DNA from: Exiguobacterium undae DSM 14481
GTDB taxonomy: Bacteria; Bacillota; Bacilli; Exiguobacteriales; Exiguobacteriaceae
NCBI RefSeq assembly: GCF_000620805.1
Contig: NZ_KK211187.1
Location: 2,543,389-2,607,388, forward strand
Reading direction: 5' to 3'
Length of the DNA stretch: 64,000 bases
Positions 7,780 through 16,992 of this stretch are shown here, piece after piece; positions within the stretch are counted from its first letter, which is position 1, and each line of letters opens with the position of its first letter. The notes beneath the pieces are model-generated. The model searched no databases and had not been told where the DNA came from. It worked only from the letters and a program-made list of their open reading frames with translations. The position numbers and the translations under genes are program-made.

Positions 7780-9162
7780 TCATAACAAAAAGCGCATCCA
7801 TTTGGAATCAGTATTTGAACGCATGTAGCGGAAAGGTAAGTCGAACTTCGTCGTATTATGGACAAGCCCTTTGCGGTGACTGAACGTTTCAAAACTGTAC
7901 TTGCCATGATAACCGCCGATCCCGCTTGCTCCGACTCCACCAAACGGTAAATTGTGCTGAGCGACATGCATCAACGTATCGTTCACACAACCTCCTCCGA
8001 AGGAGACCCGGCTCAAGACACGCTCTTTGACGAATTCATTTTCAGTGAATAAGTAAAGCGCAAGCGGCTTGTCACGTTCGGTGACGAATGTGATGACGTC
8101 TTCGATTTCTTCATAGACAAGAACCGGTAAGATTGGACCAAAAATTTCTTCCTGCATCAGTTTTGAATCGGCAGAAACATTTGTCATGACCGTCGGAGCC
8201 ATCTTTCTTGTTTCCGGGTCGACTTGTCCACCAAATTGAATATCCCCTTGCTCCAAGTAACCCGTCAACCGTTCGAGGTGACTATCCGAGACGATCTTGA
8301 CATACGACCCGACACCGACGCCGTTTCCGAATTGGGAGAAGGCTTCTTCTTCAATGAGACGTAAAAAAGTTTCCTGAACGTCTTGATGAACCAATACGTA
8401 GTCCGGTGCGATACACGTTTGCCCGGCGTTCAACCATTTTCCCCAAGCAATTCGTTTTGCCGCAAGGCGTAAATCCGCGTCTTTATGGACGATTGTCGGT
8501 GACTTTCCACCCAGTTCAAGGGTAACCGGTGTGAGGTGTTTGGCAGCCGCTTGGTGCACGATTTTCCCGACGCGTGTCGAACCGGTAAAGAAGATATAAT
8601 CAAACTTTTCTTCCAACACGGCCGCGCTGACGTCGGCATCACCTTCGATGACCAAACCAAAACGTTGATGGAATGCCGTTTCAAACACTTCCCGTAATAC
8701 CCGCGAGACGTTTGGCGTCAACTCGGACGGTTTTAGAACGATCGTATTTCCGGCCGCGATTGCTCCAACGACCGGGGCAAGCGCGAGTTGGAACGGATAG
8801 TTCCACGGTGCGATGACGAGGACATTCCCGTAAGGCTCAAACCGGATTTCACTTTTTGATCCGAAGTGCAACAATGGTGTTCCGACACGACGCGGCTTCG
8901 CAAGACGACGCAACTGTTTCTCCATCCGATTGATTTCACCGTAAACGAATCCGATTTCCGTCGTGAATGCATCTTGGCGTCCTTTATTCAAATCGATTTT
9001 CAGCGCTTCATAGATGGCTTCTTCATGTGTTTCAATCGCTTGCTTCAAGAAGGTCAACATACTTAATCTGAAGGCGATACTCCGCGTTGCGCCTGTCTTG
9101 AAAAACGTTCGTTGTGTTCCAATATGGCTTGCTAAATCTGATGCCGTTGCCGTCAATTCCAT
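7780..9162 (-). CDS. NAD(P)-dependent aldehyde dehydrogenase (YwdH-like)
   Basis: A 460-residue aldehyde dehydrogenase of the fatty-aldehyde/YwdH type (about 455 residues; shorter than the 490-residue classical class). The catalytic set is visible: N121 in APWNYPF, E216 in LELGGKSP and the nucleophile C250 in NAGQTCIAPDY; the NAD-binding FTGSTRVG also. ATG at 9162 chosen over the TTG just before it since AAGGGGG then sits 8 bases upstream. It oxidises aldehydes to acids in the cytoplasm; the physiological substrate is not evident. It is followed on the same strand by the teichoic acid cluster. Confidence 0.9.
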   Translation of the reverse strand: MELTATASDLASHIGTQRTFFKTGATRSIAFRLSMLTFLKQAIETHEEAIYEALKIDLNKGRQDAFTTEIGFVYGEINRMEKQLRRLAKPRRVGTPLLHFGSKSEIRFEPYGNVLVIAPWNYPFQLALAPVVGAIAAGNTIVLKPSELTPNVSRVLREVFETAFHQRFGLVIEGDADVSAAVLEEKFDYIFFTGSTRVGKIVHQAAAKHLTPVTLELGGKSPTIVHKDADLRLAAKRIAWGKWLNAGQTCIAPDYVLVHQDVQETFLRLIEEEAFSQFGNGVGVGSYVKIVSDSHLERLTGYLEQGDIQFGGQVDPETRKMAPTVMTNVSADSKLMQEEIFGPILPVLVYEEIEDVITFVTERDKPLALYLFTENEFVKERVLSRVSFGGGCVNDTLMHVAQHNLPFGGVGASGIGGYHGKYSFETFSHRKGLVHNTTKFDLPFRYMRSNTDSKWMRFLL

Positions 9163-9225
9163 CAACTGTTCCCCCTTATTTTCTCACTCATTTCTTCTTT
9201 TCCATTCTACCATAGCTGTTCGAGC

Positions 9226-9259
9226 AAATAAAAAAAGCGGAGAGTTCTACCTCCGCTTT
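9226..9259 (-). terminator. Terminator of deoD
   Basis: Stem AGCGGAG / CTCCGCT with an 8-base loop and a T-run (TTTTTTT) on the minus strand, directly after the deoD stop. Confidence 0.85.
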
Positions 9260-9263
9260 CCGT

Positions 9264-9971
9264 TTACAGTTGAATCGCTGTTTCGAGTGCTACTTTCATC
9301 ATATCGTTGAATGTCGTTTGACGCTCTTCCGATGTTGTTTCTTCTCCTGTCAACAGGTGATCCGAAATCGTCAAGATCGTCAACGCATTGACTTTATGTT
9401 TTGCCGCAAGCGTATAAAGACCTGCTGCTTCCATCTCGATCGCGAGGCAACCGAAGTCCGCCCATTTTTTGAAGTGATGGAAATCATCTTGGTAAAATTG
9501 ATCCGTCGTGAAGATCTGACCGACTTTCGCGTCGATGCCGTGTTCTTTTGCTGTCGTATAAGCCTTATGCAGTAAATCAAACGATGCTGTCGGCGCATAG
9601 TCGAGTCCGTTAAAACGGACACGGTTTTGTGCCATGTCGTGTGAAGCACTCATCGCGATGACGACGTCACGAACTTTGACGTCCGGTGTGATACCACCGG
9701 CTGTTCCGACACGAATGAGGTTTTTCGCGCCGTACGATTGGATCAATTCATTGGCATAAATCGACATGGACGGTACACCCATCCCTGTTCCTTGAACCGA
9801 TACTTTTTTACCTTTGTATGTTCCCGTAAAACCGTACATTCCACGGACTTCGTTATACAGAACGACGTCCTCTAAAAACGTCTCCGCAATATATTTGGCA
9901 CGTAGGGGATCTCCCGGAAGTAAAACTGTTTCTGCAATCTGACCTTCTGTTGCGTTAATGTGTACGCTCAT
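9264..9971 (-). CDS. deoD: Purine nucleoside phosphorylase, DeoD type
   Basis: A 235-residue hexameric-type (NP-I family) purine nucleoside phosphorylase, which splits purine (deoxy)nucleosides with phosphate in salvage. Visible: [11 protein letters not shown] near residue 20 (phosphate binding), GMGVPS, the EMEAAGLY signature and the TISDH motif holding the catalytic Asp. AAGGAGG precedes the ATG. It begins only 25 bp after the stop of the yesN-like gene with no terminator between, so it is probably read in part from the yesM promoter. The purine permease gene is 2.7 kb away, divergent from yesM. Confidence 0.95.
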   Translation of the reverse strand: MSVHINATEGQIAETVLLPGDPLRAKYIAETFLEDVVLYNEVRGMYGFTGTYKGKKVSVQGTGMGVPSMSIYANELIQSYGAKNLIRVGTAGGITPDVKVRDVVIAMSASHDMAQNRVRFNGLDYAPTASFDLLHKAYTTAKEHGIDAKVGQIFTTDQFYQDDFHHFKKWADFGCLAIEMEAAGLYTLAAKHKVNALTILTISDHLLTGEETTSEERQTTFNDMMKVALETAIQL

Positions 9972-9996
9972 GTACGATTCCTCCTTGAAATATCGA

Positions 9997-10704
9997 CTAA
10001 ACAGACAACAACTCTCTGAATTCGTTTGGGGTCATCCCAAACTGCTTCTTAAATACTTTTCGAAAATATTTATCATCGTGATAACCGACTTCGAGCGCAA
10101 TCTCATAAATCCGGGCATCCGTGTCGCTTAACAATTCCTTTGCACGGTTTAAACGAATCGTTTGGATGTAGTCGGACAAATTGACAGAGAAACGTTGTTT
10201 GAATCGTCTCGAAATGTATTCCCGACTGAGATAAAAGCGTTCACTCATGAGTTGAAGCGTTAGTTCTTCCGCATAATGTGTCGCAATGTACTTTGCAATC
10301 TGATCAATCGCCTCACCCTGTTCTTGAACGGGACAAATCAATTCCATCGCCCGTGCAAGTGCATCGTTCAAGATATCCGGGTCGATCGGCTTCAGTAAGT
10401 AATCAAAAGATTGATGTAAAATCGCACGACGCATATACGTATAATCATCATACCCTGTCAGTACGATCGTGACGACCTTTGGATGATGATTTTTTGTCCA
10501 TTCCAGTAAACTTAATCCGTCCAGACCGGGCATTTCAACATCGGTCAACATCAAATCGATTTTTTCCTGGTCCAAGAAACGTTTGGCCATCGTCCCGTCA
10601 TCCGCTTCAAAGATGTTGTCAACCTGCCACGTATCCCATTCGCCGAGCAACTTCACTGCATCCCGCACATGTTTTTCATCGTCTACAATCAATACATTCA
10701 TCAT
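9997..10704 (-). CDS. YesN-type AraC-family response regulator
   Basis: A 235-residue regulator: receiver domain (about 1-120) with phosphoacceptor D55 in [10 protein letters not shown] and K in DYLLKPID, then a two-HTH AraC domain (about 135-235) ending with [18 protein letters not shown]. It is shorter than most YesN proteins (about 360-530), lacking the middle linker region. Its start overlaps the kinase stop (ATGA). In this family the pair usually controls a nearby carbohydrate ABC transporter; here that would be the split transporter at 14.0-15.3 and 19.4-21.2 kb, both halves of which share a 17-bp upstream element. Confidence 0.9.
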   Translation of the reverse strand: MMNVLIVDDEKHVRDAVKLLGEWDTWQVDNIFEADDGTMAKRFLDQEKIDLMLTDVEMPGLDGLSLLEWTKNHHPKVVTIVLTGYDDYTYMRRAILHQSFDYLLKPIDPDILNDALARAMELICPVQEQGEAIDQIAKYIATHYAEELTLQLMSERFYLSREYISRRFKQRFSVNLSDYIQTIRLNRAKELLSDTDARIYEIALEVGYHDDKYFRKVFKKQFGMTPNEFRELLSV

Positions 10705-12473
10705 AGTTCCTCCTGTTCAACCGGAATTCGAATGACGATTCTAAATCCACCTTCTGGCGGAGATTGGAGCACCATACTCGCTTGATCCCCGTAAAAGATG
10801 AGTAAACGTTCATAAATATTGTGCAGCCCGATGCCGGACGTCTGTTGGTCCTCGGGTCTCCTGTGCATCCGCATCGTTTGATCAATCGTTTCAAGAACGT
10901 TCGGTTCCATCAGGGGACCGCTGTTTTCGACTTGAATGATCAGCTGATCCCCGTCACTTCTGACTTTATAAGCCAAATAGTTTTCCGTCGCATCGGTTTG
11001 TTGATTAAAAGCGTGCTTGAAATAGTTTTCGGCAAAGGGTTGTAAAATCATTTTCGGAACCTCGATTGGATTCATATGCCACGGAACATCGACGATATAC
11101 CGAAAACGATCCGGAAACCGTTGTTGTTGCAGACGCATATACGACTGCAGATGGTCGACTTCTTGTTTTAAAGTCACGATCGTTTGCTCGTTGTTCATCG
11201 AATAGCGCATCATCTGGGACAGTCCCGTGATGGAACGGTAGGCGATTTTTCGATCACCTTGTAATGTCGTCGTCCCAATCGATTGCAACGCATTAAATAA
11301 AAAATGCGGGTTGAGCTGGGATTGCAGGGCACGCAACTCGTTTGTCCGATTCTCAAGCGCAAGACGGTACTCCCGCTTAATCAATCGATCGATCCGTTGA
11401 ATCATCCGCTGGAATTGCCGGTTCAGCAATCCAATCTCATCATTCGTCGTCGCAACGAATCGGGCGGACAGATCCCCTTGTTCAACACGCCAGACGTTCG
11501 CTGTCAGTTGTTTGATCGGTTTCGTAATCTCAAGAGCCACGAGACTGGCCGCAATGATCATTAGAATCAACGATACCCCACCGATCAACATCAGGATGAG
11601 CGCTGTTTCATTTGCACCTTTAATAACTGTAGCATACGGTGTCGTCTTCACTAACGTGATCGGGACACCTTGTGTTTTCGTCTTGGCATAGACGACAAAG
11701 GAATCTCCGACCCGCATACTTCCACTGTCGCCTGTAAACCGTTCACTCGTGACCGGGAGCGTGTTCCCCGTTTTCGCAATCAACTGGTCACCGCTCATCA
11801 GCCAAAGTGATTCTCCCGGAAAACTTTCAAACAACTGCAGTTGCCGCTCAAATACACTGGTCGGAATATCGACCGACAAAAAGCCAAGCGGTTCATCCGT
11901 CTCCACCCGGTCAATCCGATAACGAAAACTGACGATTTCCTGCTCGTCCAGAATCATCGTATGCGTATTATAGGCCGCAATACGGTGAGCAGGATCAATC
12001 AGCCACCCGTTTCGTTGTTTCATCAACCGAAAATAATCGGTTTCCTGTAACCAATCAAATTTTCCGCGACTGGATGTCTTCATGTTGTAGACCGAGTATT
12101 CCGAATTCCCTTTTAAAATCACGAAATGAAGTTGTTCAATGTCTTGTTTGGATAAAAACAATCCGAGCAACGCCCGTGAAATCACACCTTCCGATTCGCT
12201 CAATTCCGCATCGGCGCCGACATTCATGATGTTGATCAAAGACCGGTTGGCGTACAAACTTGTCGGTAACCGACGAACATCTTCCATATAATGACTGATT
12301 TGGTTGCTCCCTCTTTTTAAGGTGTTCAGACTCGAACGTTCAGCCTGGGCAACGTTTTGATGGCGGACGTAAAGGTAAGAAGCTGACGTAGCAAGCGTTG
12401 TGGGGATCAGAATCGCTAAAACGACTAGTCGAATCAAACGTGTCCGGATGCTTTTCACCATCGTCCCTCCCAT
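10701..12473 (-). CDS. YesM-type sensor histidine kinase
   Basis: A 590-residue membrane kinase. Membrane helix near 12-34, a large extracellular sensor region, second helix near 285-310, then HAMP, the His_kinase motif LQSQLNPHFLFNALQ (phosphoacceptor His) and a C-terminal HATPase_c with SGIGLHNI. The topology is that of the YesM/LytS-like sugar-sensing kinases. Probably phosphorylates the overlapping YesN-type regulator. The -10 TATACT lies about 20-25 bases before the start region. The ligand is not evident; the adjacent sugar transporter suggests an oligosaccharide. Confidence 0.9.
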   Translation of the reverse strand: MGGTMVKSIRTRLIRLVVLAILIPTTLATSASYLYVRHQNVAQAERSSLNTLKRGSNQISHYMEDVRRLPTSLYANRSLINIMNVGADAELSESEGVISRALLGLFLSKQDIEQLHFVILKGNSEYSVYNMKTSSRGKFDWLQETDYFRLMKQRNGWLIDPAHRIAAYNTHTMILDEQEIVSFRYRIDRVETDEPLGFLSVDIPTSVFERQLQLFESFPGESLWLMSGDQLIAKTGNTLPVTSERFTGDSGSMRVGDSFVVYAKTKTQGVPITLVKTTPYATVIKGANETALILMLIGGVSLILMIIAASLVALEITKPIKQLTANVWRVEQGDLSARFVATTNDEIGLLNRQFQRMIQRIDRLIKREYRLALENRTNELRALQSQLNPHFLFNALQSIGTTTLQGDRKIAYRSITGLSQMMRYSMNNEQTIVTLKQEVDHLQSYMRLQQQRFPDRFRYIVDVPWHMNPIEVPKMILQPFAENYFKHAFNQQTDATENYLAYKVRSDGDQLIIQVENSGPLMEPNVLETIDQTMRMHRRPEDQQTSGIGLHNIYERLLIFYGDQASMVLQSPPEGGFRIVIRIPVEQEEL

Positions 12474-12491
12474 CCTTTTTCTTCTAATAAG

Positions 12492-12497
12492 TAGTAT
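12492..12497 (-). promoter_or_regulatory. Predicted -10 (TATACT) of the yesM-yesN operon
   Basis: TATACT on the minus strand, close before the GGGAGGGACG ribosome binding region of the kinase gene. Confidence 0.45.
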
Positions 12498-12588
12498 AGC
12501 ACAGCTGTATCCGCTTACATGTATGTCTTTTATTTGTTTATCCCTGTTCTCATTCTTCTTAAATTACCTTTTCTGAAAAACAACACTT

Positions 12589-12632
12589 GATTCCGAATGA
12601 ATATTGCTATAACATCGTTAATGTTCGTTTTT
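12589..12632 (+). promoter_or_regulatory. Candidate PurR box pair upstream of the purine permease
   Basis: Minus strand AAAAACGAACATT at 12620-12632 matches the PurBox consensus AWWWCCGAACWWT at 12 of 13 bases. A weaker box GATTCCGAATGAA lies on the plus strand at 12589-12601 (9 of 13). The two are convergent and 18 bases apart, close to the Bacillus PurR arrangement. An inverted repeat AACAT-N5-ATGTT (12611-12625) overlaps. Confidence 0.5.
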
Positions 12633-12667
12633 AACAAACTTTTTGAGATTAAGGTGGTTTCTGACTC

Positions 12668-13960
12668 ATGTTCAAACTTTCCGAACACAATACAACAGCC
12701 AAACGCGAAATCCAAGCTGGTTTCATTACGTTCATCACCATGGCTTATATTCTTTTCGTCAATCCGACGATCCTGTCGGAAGCAGGCATTCCGCAAGATC
12801 AAGCGTTCTCGGCGACCATCATCGCGACACTCGTCGGGACATTACTGATGGGATTTTATGCGAATCTGCCGATCGCCGTCGCCCCGGGCATGGGGTTGAA
12901 TGCCTATTTCACGTATACACTGGTCATCGGAGAAAAGATTCCGTATCAAACTGCATTGTCTGTCGTGTTTGTTGCCGGAATCATCTTTCTGTTGCTGTCC
13001 TTGTCCCCGTTGCGGACTAAACTCATCGAGGTCATTCCAGCAACCTTGAAGTTAGCAATCACCGGCGGAATTGGTTTATTCATCGCCTCGCTCGGCTTAA
13101 AGATGTCTGGTATTCTTGTCGCAGATCCGGCAACGTTGATGACGATCGGTTCCCTGACTTCGCCGGAAGCCATGATTACCTTGATTGGTCTGCTTGTAGC
13201 TGCTGTCTTAACACTCAAACGAGTTCCGGGTGGTTTGCTGTACGCCATGTTATTGGCTGGACTGCTTGCGTTTTTGAGCGGCGAATTGACGTTCTCGAAG
13301 ACGCTGATTGCCTTACCGACGTTGCCGGAAGGTATTCTTGTCGCCAATCCTTTCTCTGCTGTGCAAGACGTCATTCAATATGGATTGTTCGGCGGTGTCC
13401 TTTCCTTTGTTCTCGTCACGATGTTTGATACAACCGGAACAATGGTTGCCGTCGGCGAACAAGCCGGCTTGATCGAAAAAGACGGCTCTTTAAAAAACAG
13501 TGAGCGTGCCCTGTTATCCGACTCGACTGCCATGGTCGTCGGATCAATGTTCGGGACAAGTCCTACTACGGCTTATGTTGAATCAGCTTCCGGCGTCGCA
13601 GCCGGTGGACGGACTGGATTAACATCCGTTACGGTGGGTCTCTTATTCTCTCTTGCTGCGGTCTTCGGTCCAATCGTTCAGTCGATTTCAGCTGTTCCTG
13701 CCATCACGGCACCTGCATTGCTGCTTGTAGGCGCATTGATGCTTCAAAACATCAAACAAATCGATTGGGATGATTTCGGCGAAGCCTTTACAGCGTTCAT
13801 GATCATCGTCATCATGCCGCTGTCCGGAAGCATCGCAACGGGAATTGCCTTTGGATTTATCATCTATCCCATCATGAAGGCTGTTCAAAAACAGCGTGTC
13901 CATGCTTTGATTTATTTGTTCGCCGTTCTATTTTTCATTCAATTGTTCTTCTTGCACTAA
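12668..13960 (+). CDS. NCS2 family purine permease (AzgA/PbuG-PbuO type)
   Basis: A 430-residue membrane transporter with about 12-14 helices. The AzgA-like features are the opening EIQAGFITFITMAYILFVNP, the GMGLNAYFTY segment, TMFDTTGTMVAVGEQAG and the SPTTAYVESASGVAAGGRTGLTS block (residues about 295-320). It imports hypoxanthine/guanine or adenine by proton symport. AAGGTGG precedes the start. A candidate PurR box pair upstream and deoD nearby fit purine salvage. No purine riboswitch core is seen in the leader. Exact base specificity cannot be told. Confidence 0.88.
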   Translation: MFKLSEHNTTAKREIQAGFITFITMAYILFVNPTILSEAGIPQDQAFSATIIATLVGTLLMGFYANLPIAVAPGMGLNAYFTYTLVIGEKIPYQTALSVVFVAGIIFLLLSLSPLRTKLIEVIPATLKLAITGGIGLFIASLGLKMSGILVADPATLMTIGSLTSPEAMITLIGLLVAAVLTLKRVPGGLLYAMLLAGLLAFLSGELTFSKTLIALPTLPEGILVANPFSAVQDVIQYGLFGGVLSFVLVTMFDTTGTMVAVGEQAGLIEKDGSLKNSERALLSDSTAMVVGSMFGTSPTTAYVESASGVAAGGRTGLTSVTVGLLFSLAAVFGPIVQSISAVPAITAPALLLVGALMLQNIKQIDWDDFGEAFTAFMIIVIMPLSGSIATGIAFGFIIYPIMKAVQKQRVHALIYLFAVLFFIQLFFLH

Positions 13961-13961
13961 G

Positions 13962-14003
13962 AAAAAACGTGTTGCTCCCGGAGTCGGGAACAGCACGTTT
14001 TTG
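13962..14003. terminator. Bidirectional terminator, permease / binding protein
   Basis: Stem AAAAACGTGTTGCTCCC / GGGAACAGCACGTTTTT (one mismatch) between convergent genes, with A- and T-runs at both sides. Confidence 0.9.
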
Positions 14004-14005
14004 TT

Positions 14006-15289
14006 TTACTTCTTCATTTTCTCCCACGTCTTCGTAAAGTCTTGCAACATTTCTTCCGACGTCTTCTGCTTACCGACATATGCCTGCATGATTGCACCCA
14101 TTTCGTTTACAGCACCGTCCGGATATTTGAACCAGTTCCATGAAATTGTTTTATCTTCTTTTGAATACTTGATGATATCATCTGCCAACGGTCCAAGATC
14201 AGCGGCTTCAATCGATTTGAAGGCAGGAATGAACTTGAATTTGTTGACCATATAATCTTTTCCTGTTTCAGATGTCGCCATCCACTCCAAGAATTTTTTA
14301 CCTTCTTCTTTATTTTTCGAGTTTTTATTGACGACCCAGTTGTTTGGAACACCAACAGGAAGACGGTCCATTTTTTCTTTGTCATCATTGATCGGCATCG
14401 GAATGAAGCCCATCTCGATATCCGGATTAACATCCGTAATCAGTTGTTGTGCCCAGTTCCCTTGTTGAATCATCGCTGTTTTTCCTTCAGCAAATTGCGA
14501 AACCTGTGTATTGTAATCCGTTGTCAGTGGATTTTTATTGCCGTATTTAATCGTCAAGTCAAACAAGTTCATGAATTCCTTGAACTGTTTGTTGTCTTCG
14601 AATTTTCCTTTTCCAGCATTCAGATCGGCAATGAATTGATCCGGATCATCTTGTTGCGCCACCGGAATGTTCAGCAAATGGTTTCCAAGGATCCACCACT
14701 CTCCATATCCGATTGAGAACGGTGTGACACCGTCTGCTTTAAGTTTTTCCGATGCTTCCGTGAGTTCCGTCAATGTTTTCGGTAACTCTGTAATTCCGGC
14801 TTTTTTGAAGATTTCTTTATTGTAAATGAAACCGTATCCTTCCAGGTTCATCGGCATACCGTACAGCTTCCCGTCAATCGTCATCGGCTCTTTTGATAAA
14901 TCCGTCAAATCACTGACCCATTTTTCGTCGGATAAATCTTCTAATTTATCTTGCCAGGTTTTAGCTTCCGTGAATCCACCGTTGTTGAAGACGTCCGGTT
15001 CGTTACCTGAAGCGAACTGCGATTTTAACGCTGCTCCATAGTCTGATCCGCCGCCGACCGTTTGAACTACGACTTTTACGCCGGTTTCTTTTTCGTAATC
15101 CTTCGCCATCTTTTCCATGTCTTTTGCGATTTCAGCTTTAAATTGGAATACGTTGAGGGTCTTGCCATCTTTGGAAGAGCCACTGTCCTTTGAGTCATCA
15201 CTATTGAGTGTTCCACCGCCACACGCTGCAAGTGCTACGACCATCGCCGTCGTCACAACTGGTAGTGCTGCCCATTTACTTTTACGCAT
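14006..15289 (-). CDS. Carbohydrate ABC transporter substrate-binding lipoprotein
   Basis: A 427-residue family 1 extracellular solute-binding protein. Lipoprotein signal peptide with lipobox LAAC at C23, then a Ser/Asp-rich linker, and the sugar-binding fold with QTVGGGSDYGAAL, YNKEIFKKAGI and MIQQGNWAQQ motifs typical of MsmE/multiple-sugar binding proteins. Anchored outside the membrane, it delivers an oligosaccharide to membrane permeases. No permease or ATPase gene is adjacent; the two permeases at 19.4-21.2 kb are the likely partners because both units share an identical 17-bp upstream sequence. GGGAGG precedes the ATG. Confidence 0.92.
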   Translation of the reverse strand: MRKSKWAALPVVTTAMVVALAACGGGTLNSDDSKDSGSSKDGKTLNVFQFKAEIAKDMEKMAKDYEKETGVKVVVQTVGGGSDYGAALKSQFASGNEPDVFNNGGFTEAKTWQDKLEDLSDEKWVSDLTDLSKEPMTIDGKLYGMPMNLEGYGFIYNKEIFKKAGITELPKTLTELTEASEKLKADGVTPFSIGYGEWWILGNHLLNIPVAQQDDPDQFIADLNAGKGKFEDNKQFKEFMNLFDLTIKYGNKNPLTTDYNTQVSQFAEGKTAMIQQGNWAQQLITDVNPDIEMGFIPMPINDDKEKMDRLPVGVPNNWVVNKNSKNKEEGKKFLEWMATSETGKDYMVNKFKFIPAFKSIEAADLGPLADDIIKYSKEDKTISWNWFKYPDGAVNEMGAIMQAYVGKQKTSEEMLQDFTKTWEKMKK

Positions 15290-15342
15290 TCGGATACCTC
15301 CCTGATTTCGAGTTGATAATCGTGCTACGCTTTTACATTAAA

Positions 15343-15356
15343 TGAAAACGCTTGCA
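15343..15356. promoter_or_regulatory. CcpA cre site upstream of the sugar-binding protein
   Basis: TGAAAACGCTTGCA fits the classic cre consensus TGAAANCGNTTNCA at every base. It is about 55 bases upstream of the binding-protein start, so carbon catabolite repression is likely. A degenerate copy (TGAAAACGCAACCA) is at 21262-21275 before the permease genes. Confidence 0.8.
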
Positions 15357-15383
15357 ATAAAAATAGATAATTTTGTCCGGTGA

Positions 15384-15400
15384 GGTGGAAAATATTGAAC
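15384..15400 (-). repeat. 17-bp element, copy 1 (upstream of binding protein)
   Basis: GGTGGAAAATATTGAAC (plus strand) is identical to 21288-21304. Copies lie 95 and 72 bp upstream of the binding-protein and first permease starts, in the same orientation. Candidate operator for the YesN-type regulator. Confidence 0.75.
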
Positions 15401-15478
15401 AATCGTTATCCGACAGAAAAACTCGGGATTAGTGTATGATAAAGGAAAGAATGTTATTTAATGAAGGAGTTTGATGCA

Positions 15479-16942
15479 ATGTCCTTACAATTCACGATTT
15501 TATTGATTGGTTTACTGCTGTTTACTGCCGTCTGGACGACTAAGCTCTCGAGTCGCCTCAACATCCCGGCCCTGTTGATTTTCATCGCACTCGGCATGAT
15601 CGCCGGCAGTGACATTACCGGATTCATCCGTTTTGACGATGCCGAGTTGGCACAATTGCTTGGTACTGTCGCTTTAATCATCATTTTATTTGAGGGGGGA
15701 CTGCAGACGGTCTGGAAAGAGGTAAAAACCGAACTCGCTCCGTCTCTCTCCCTGGCGACATTCGGTGTCTTCATCGCTACGACGATCGTAGCTGTCGCCT
15801 CTCACTATATTCTTGGCTTCAGTTGGGCAAATGCCTTTTTACTAGGGGCCATCGTCGGCTCCACCGATGCCGCCGCTATTTTTTCCGTGCTCAGCGGACA
15901 ATCCGTTCGGCGGAAAGTCGGTTCGACACTCGAAGTCGAATCCGGTACCAATGACCCGATGGCTGTTTTTCTCACAGTCCTGTTCCTCGAGTTCGTGACG
16001 AATCCGAAGGAAGCTTCGCTTCTTTCCGGCTTATCTTCACTTATTTGGGAAATGGTGATTGGTCTACTGCTCGGATTATTGATCGGCTGGGTCGCATCGA
16101 CGTTGCTGAACCGGATTGATTTAAGTTCATCCAGCTTTTATCCGATTCTCTTGATGTCCTTTGCCTTTCTTTCCTTTGGTCTTGCCGATACGATTCATGC
16201 CAGTGGTTTCTTGGCGGTCTATGTGACAGCCATCTACATCAGCAATCATGAACTGGTTTATCGCCAGACACTTGTCCGCTTCACGATGAGTATGGCGCAT
16301 CTTGCCCAAATCGGCATGTTCATCGTGCTCGGGTTACTCGTCTTCCCGAAACAGTTGCTTGATCCTCAGGTCATCCTGTCATCCATCGCGTTGGCCCTGA
16401 TTCTGATTTTCATTGCACGTCCGGTCTCAGTCTGGCTCAGCCTGCTACCTTTTAAATACTCGTGGCAGGAAAAAGTGTTTATCTCCTTTGCCGGTTTAAA
16501 AGGGGCGGTTCCGATCATCCTGGCGACGTATCCACTGGTTGCCGGAATCGAGAACGCCGGTATGATTTTCAACATCGTCTTCTTCACCGTTCTTCTGTCA
16601 ACATTGATCCAAGGGAGTATGCTTACCTTCTTGGCAGATCGTCTTCAGTTAAATGAGACCGGTTCTTCGACCATTCAAACCGTCATTGAGTTCATGTCGA
16701 TTGGTAAACCGAATGCTGAAATCATTGAACTGACGATTCCGAACTCGCATCCGTTTGTCGGACAAGCCATCTCAGACATTGATCTGCCGCAGGAATTTCT
16801 GATCACCGCCATCATTCGTAATGATCAAATCATCACGCCGCGGGGAGATACGGTTTTTGAAGGACGCGATCAATTGCTTCTATTAACACCGAAACACCGG
16901 ATCAAAACGCTGAAACGCTTTTTATTCCCGAAAACCCCATGA
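15479..16942 (+). CDS. CPA1-type K+(Na+)/H+ antiporter with RCK_C domain (NhaP2/CvrA-like)
   Basis: About 487 residues: a 12-13 helix Na_H_Exchanger domain (about 5-390) containing GSTDAAAIFSVL and the VESGTNDPMAVFL signature with the ion-binding acidic residues, then a cytoplasmic RCK_C/TrkA_C domain (about 400-480). It exchanges K+ or Na+ for protons; the C-terminal domain suggests ligand or voltage-independent gating by nucleotide or ion. ATG at 15479 is chosen because AAGGAG is 9 bases upstream; the ATG at 15461 overlaps that site. Divergent from the sugar-binding protein. Confidence 0.88.
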   Translation: MSLQFTILLIGLLLFTAVWTTKLSSRLNIPALLIFIALGMIAGSDITGFIRFDDAELAQLLGTVALIIILFEGGLQTVWKEVKTELAPSLSLATFGVFIATTIVAVASHYILGFSWANAFLLGAIVGSTDAAAIFSVLSGQSVRRKVGSTLEVESGTNDPMAVFLTVLFLEFVTNPKEASLLSGLSSLIWEMVIGLLLGLLIGWVASTLLNRIDLSSSSFYPILLMSFAFLSFGLADTIHASGFLAVYVTAIYISNHELVYRQTLVRFTMSMAHLAQIGMFIVLGLLVFPKQLLDPQVILSSIALALILIFIARPVSVWLSLLPFKYSWQEKVFISFAGLKGAVPIILATYPLVAGIENAGMIFNIVFFTVLLSTLIQGSMLTFLADRLQLNETGSSTIQTVIEFMSIGKPNAEIIELTIPNSHPFVGQAISDIDLPQEFLITAIIRNDQIITPRGDTVFEGRDQLLLLTPKHRIKTLKRFLFPKTP

Positions 16943-16944
16943 CA

Positions 16945-16981
16945 AAAAGGACGAATCGGTCGACGATTCGTCCTTTTTTTT
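16945..16981. terminator. Bidirectional terminator, antiporter / DedA
   Basis: Perfect stem AGGACGAATCG / CGATTCGTCCT with A-run before and T-run after. Confidence 0.92.
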
Positions 16982-16992
16982 CTGATCCACAC

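Noticed and set aside
12540..12667. Guanine or adenine riboswitch before the purine permease
   Set aside because: The conserved core blocks of the purine aptamer are absent; a PurR box pair fits better.
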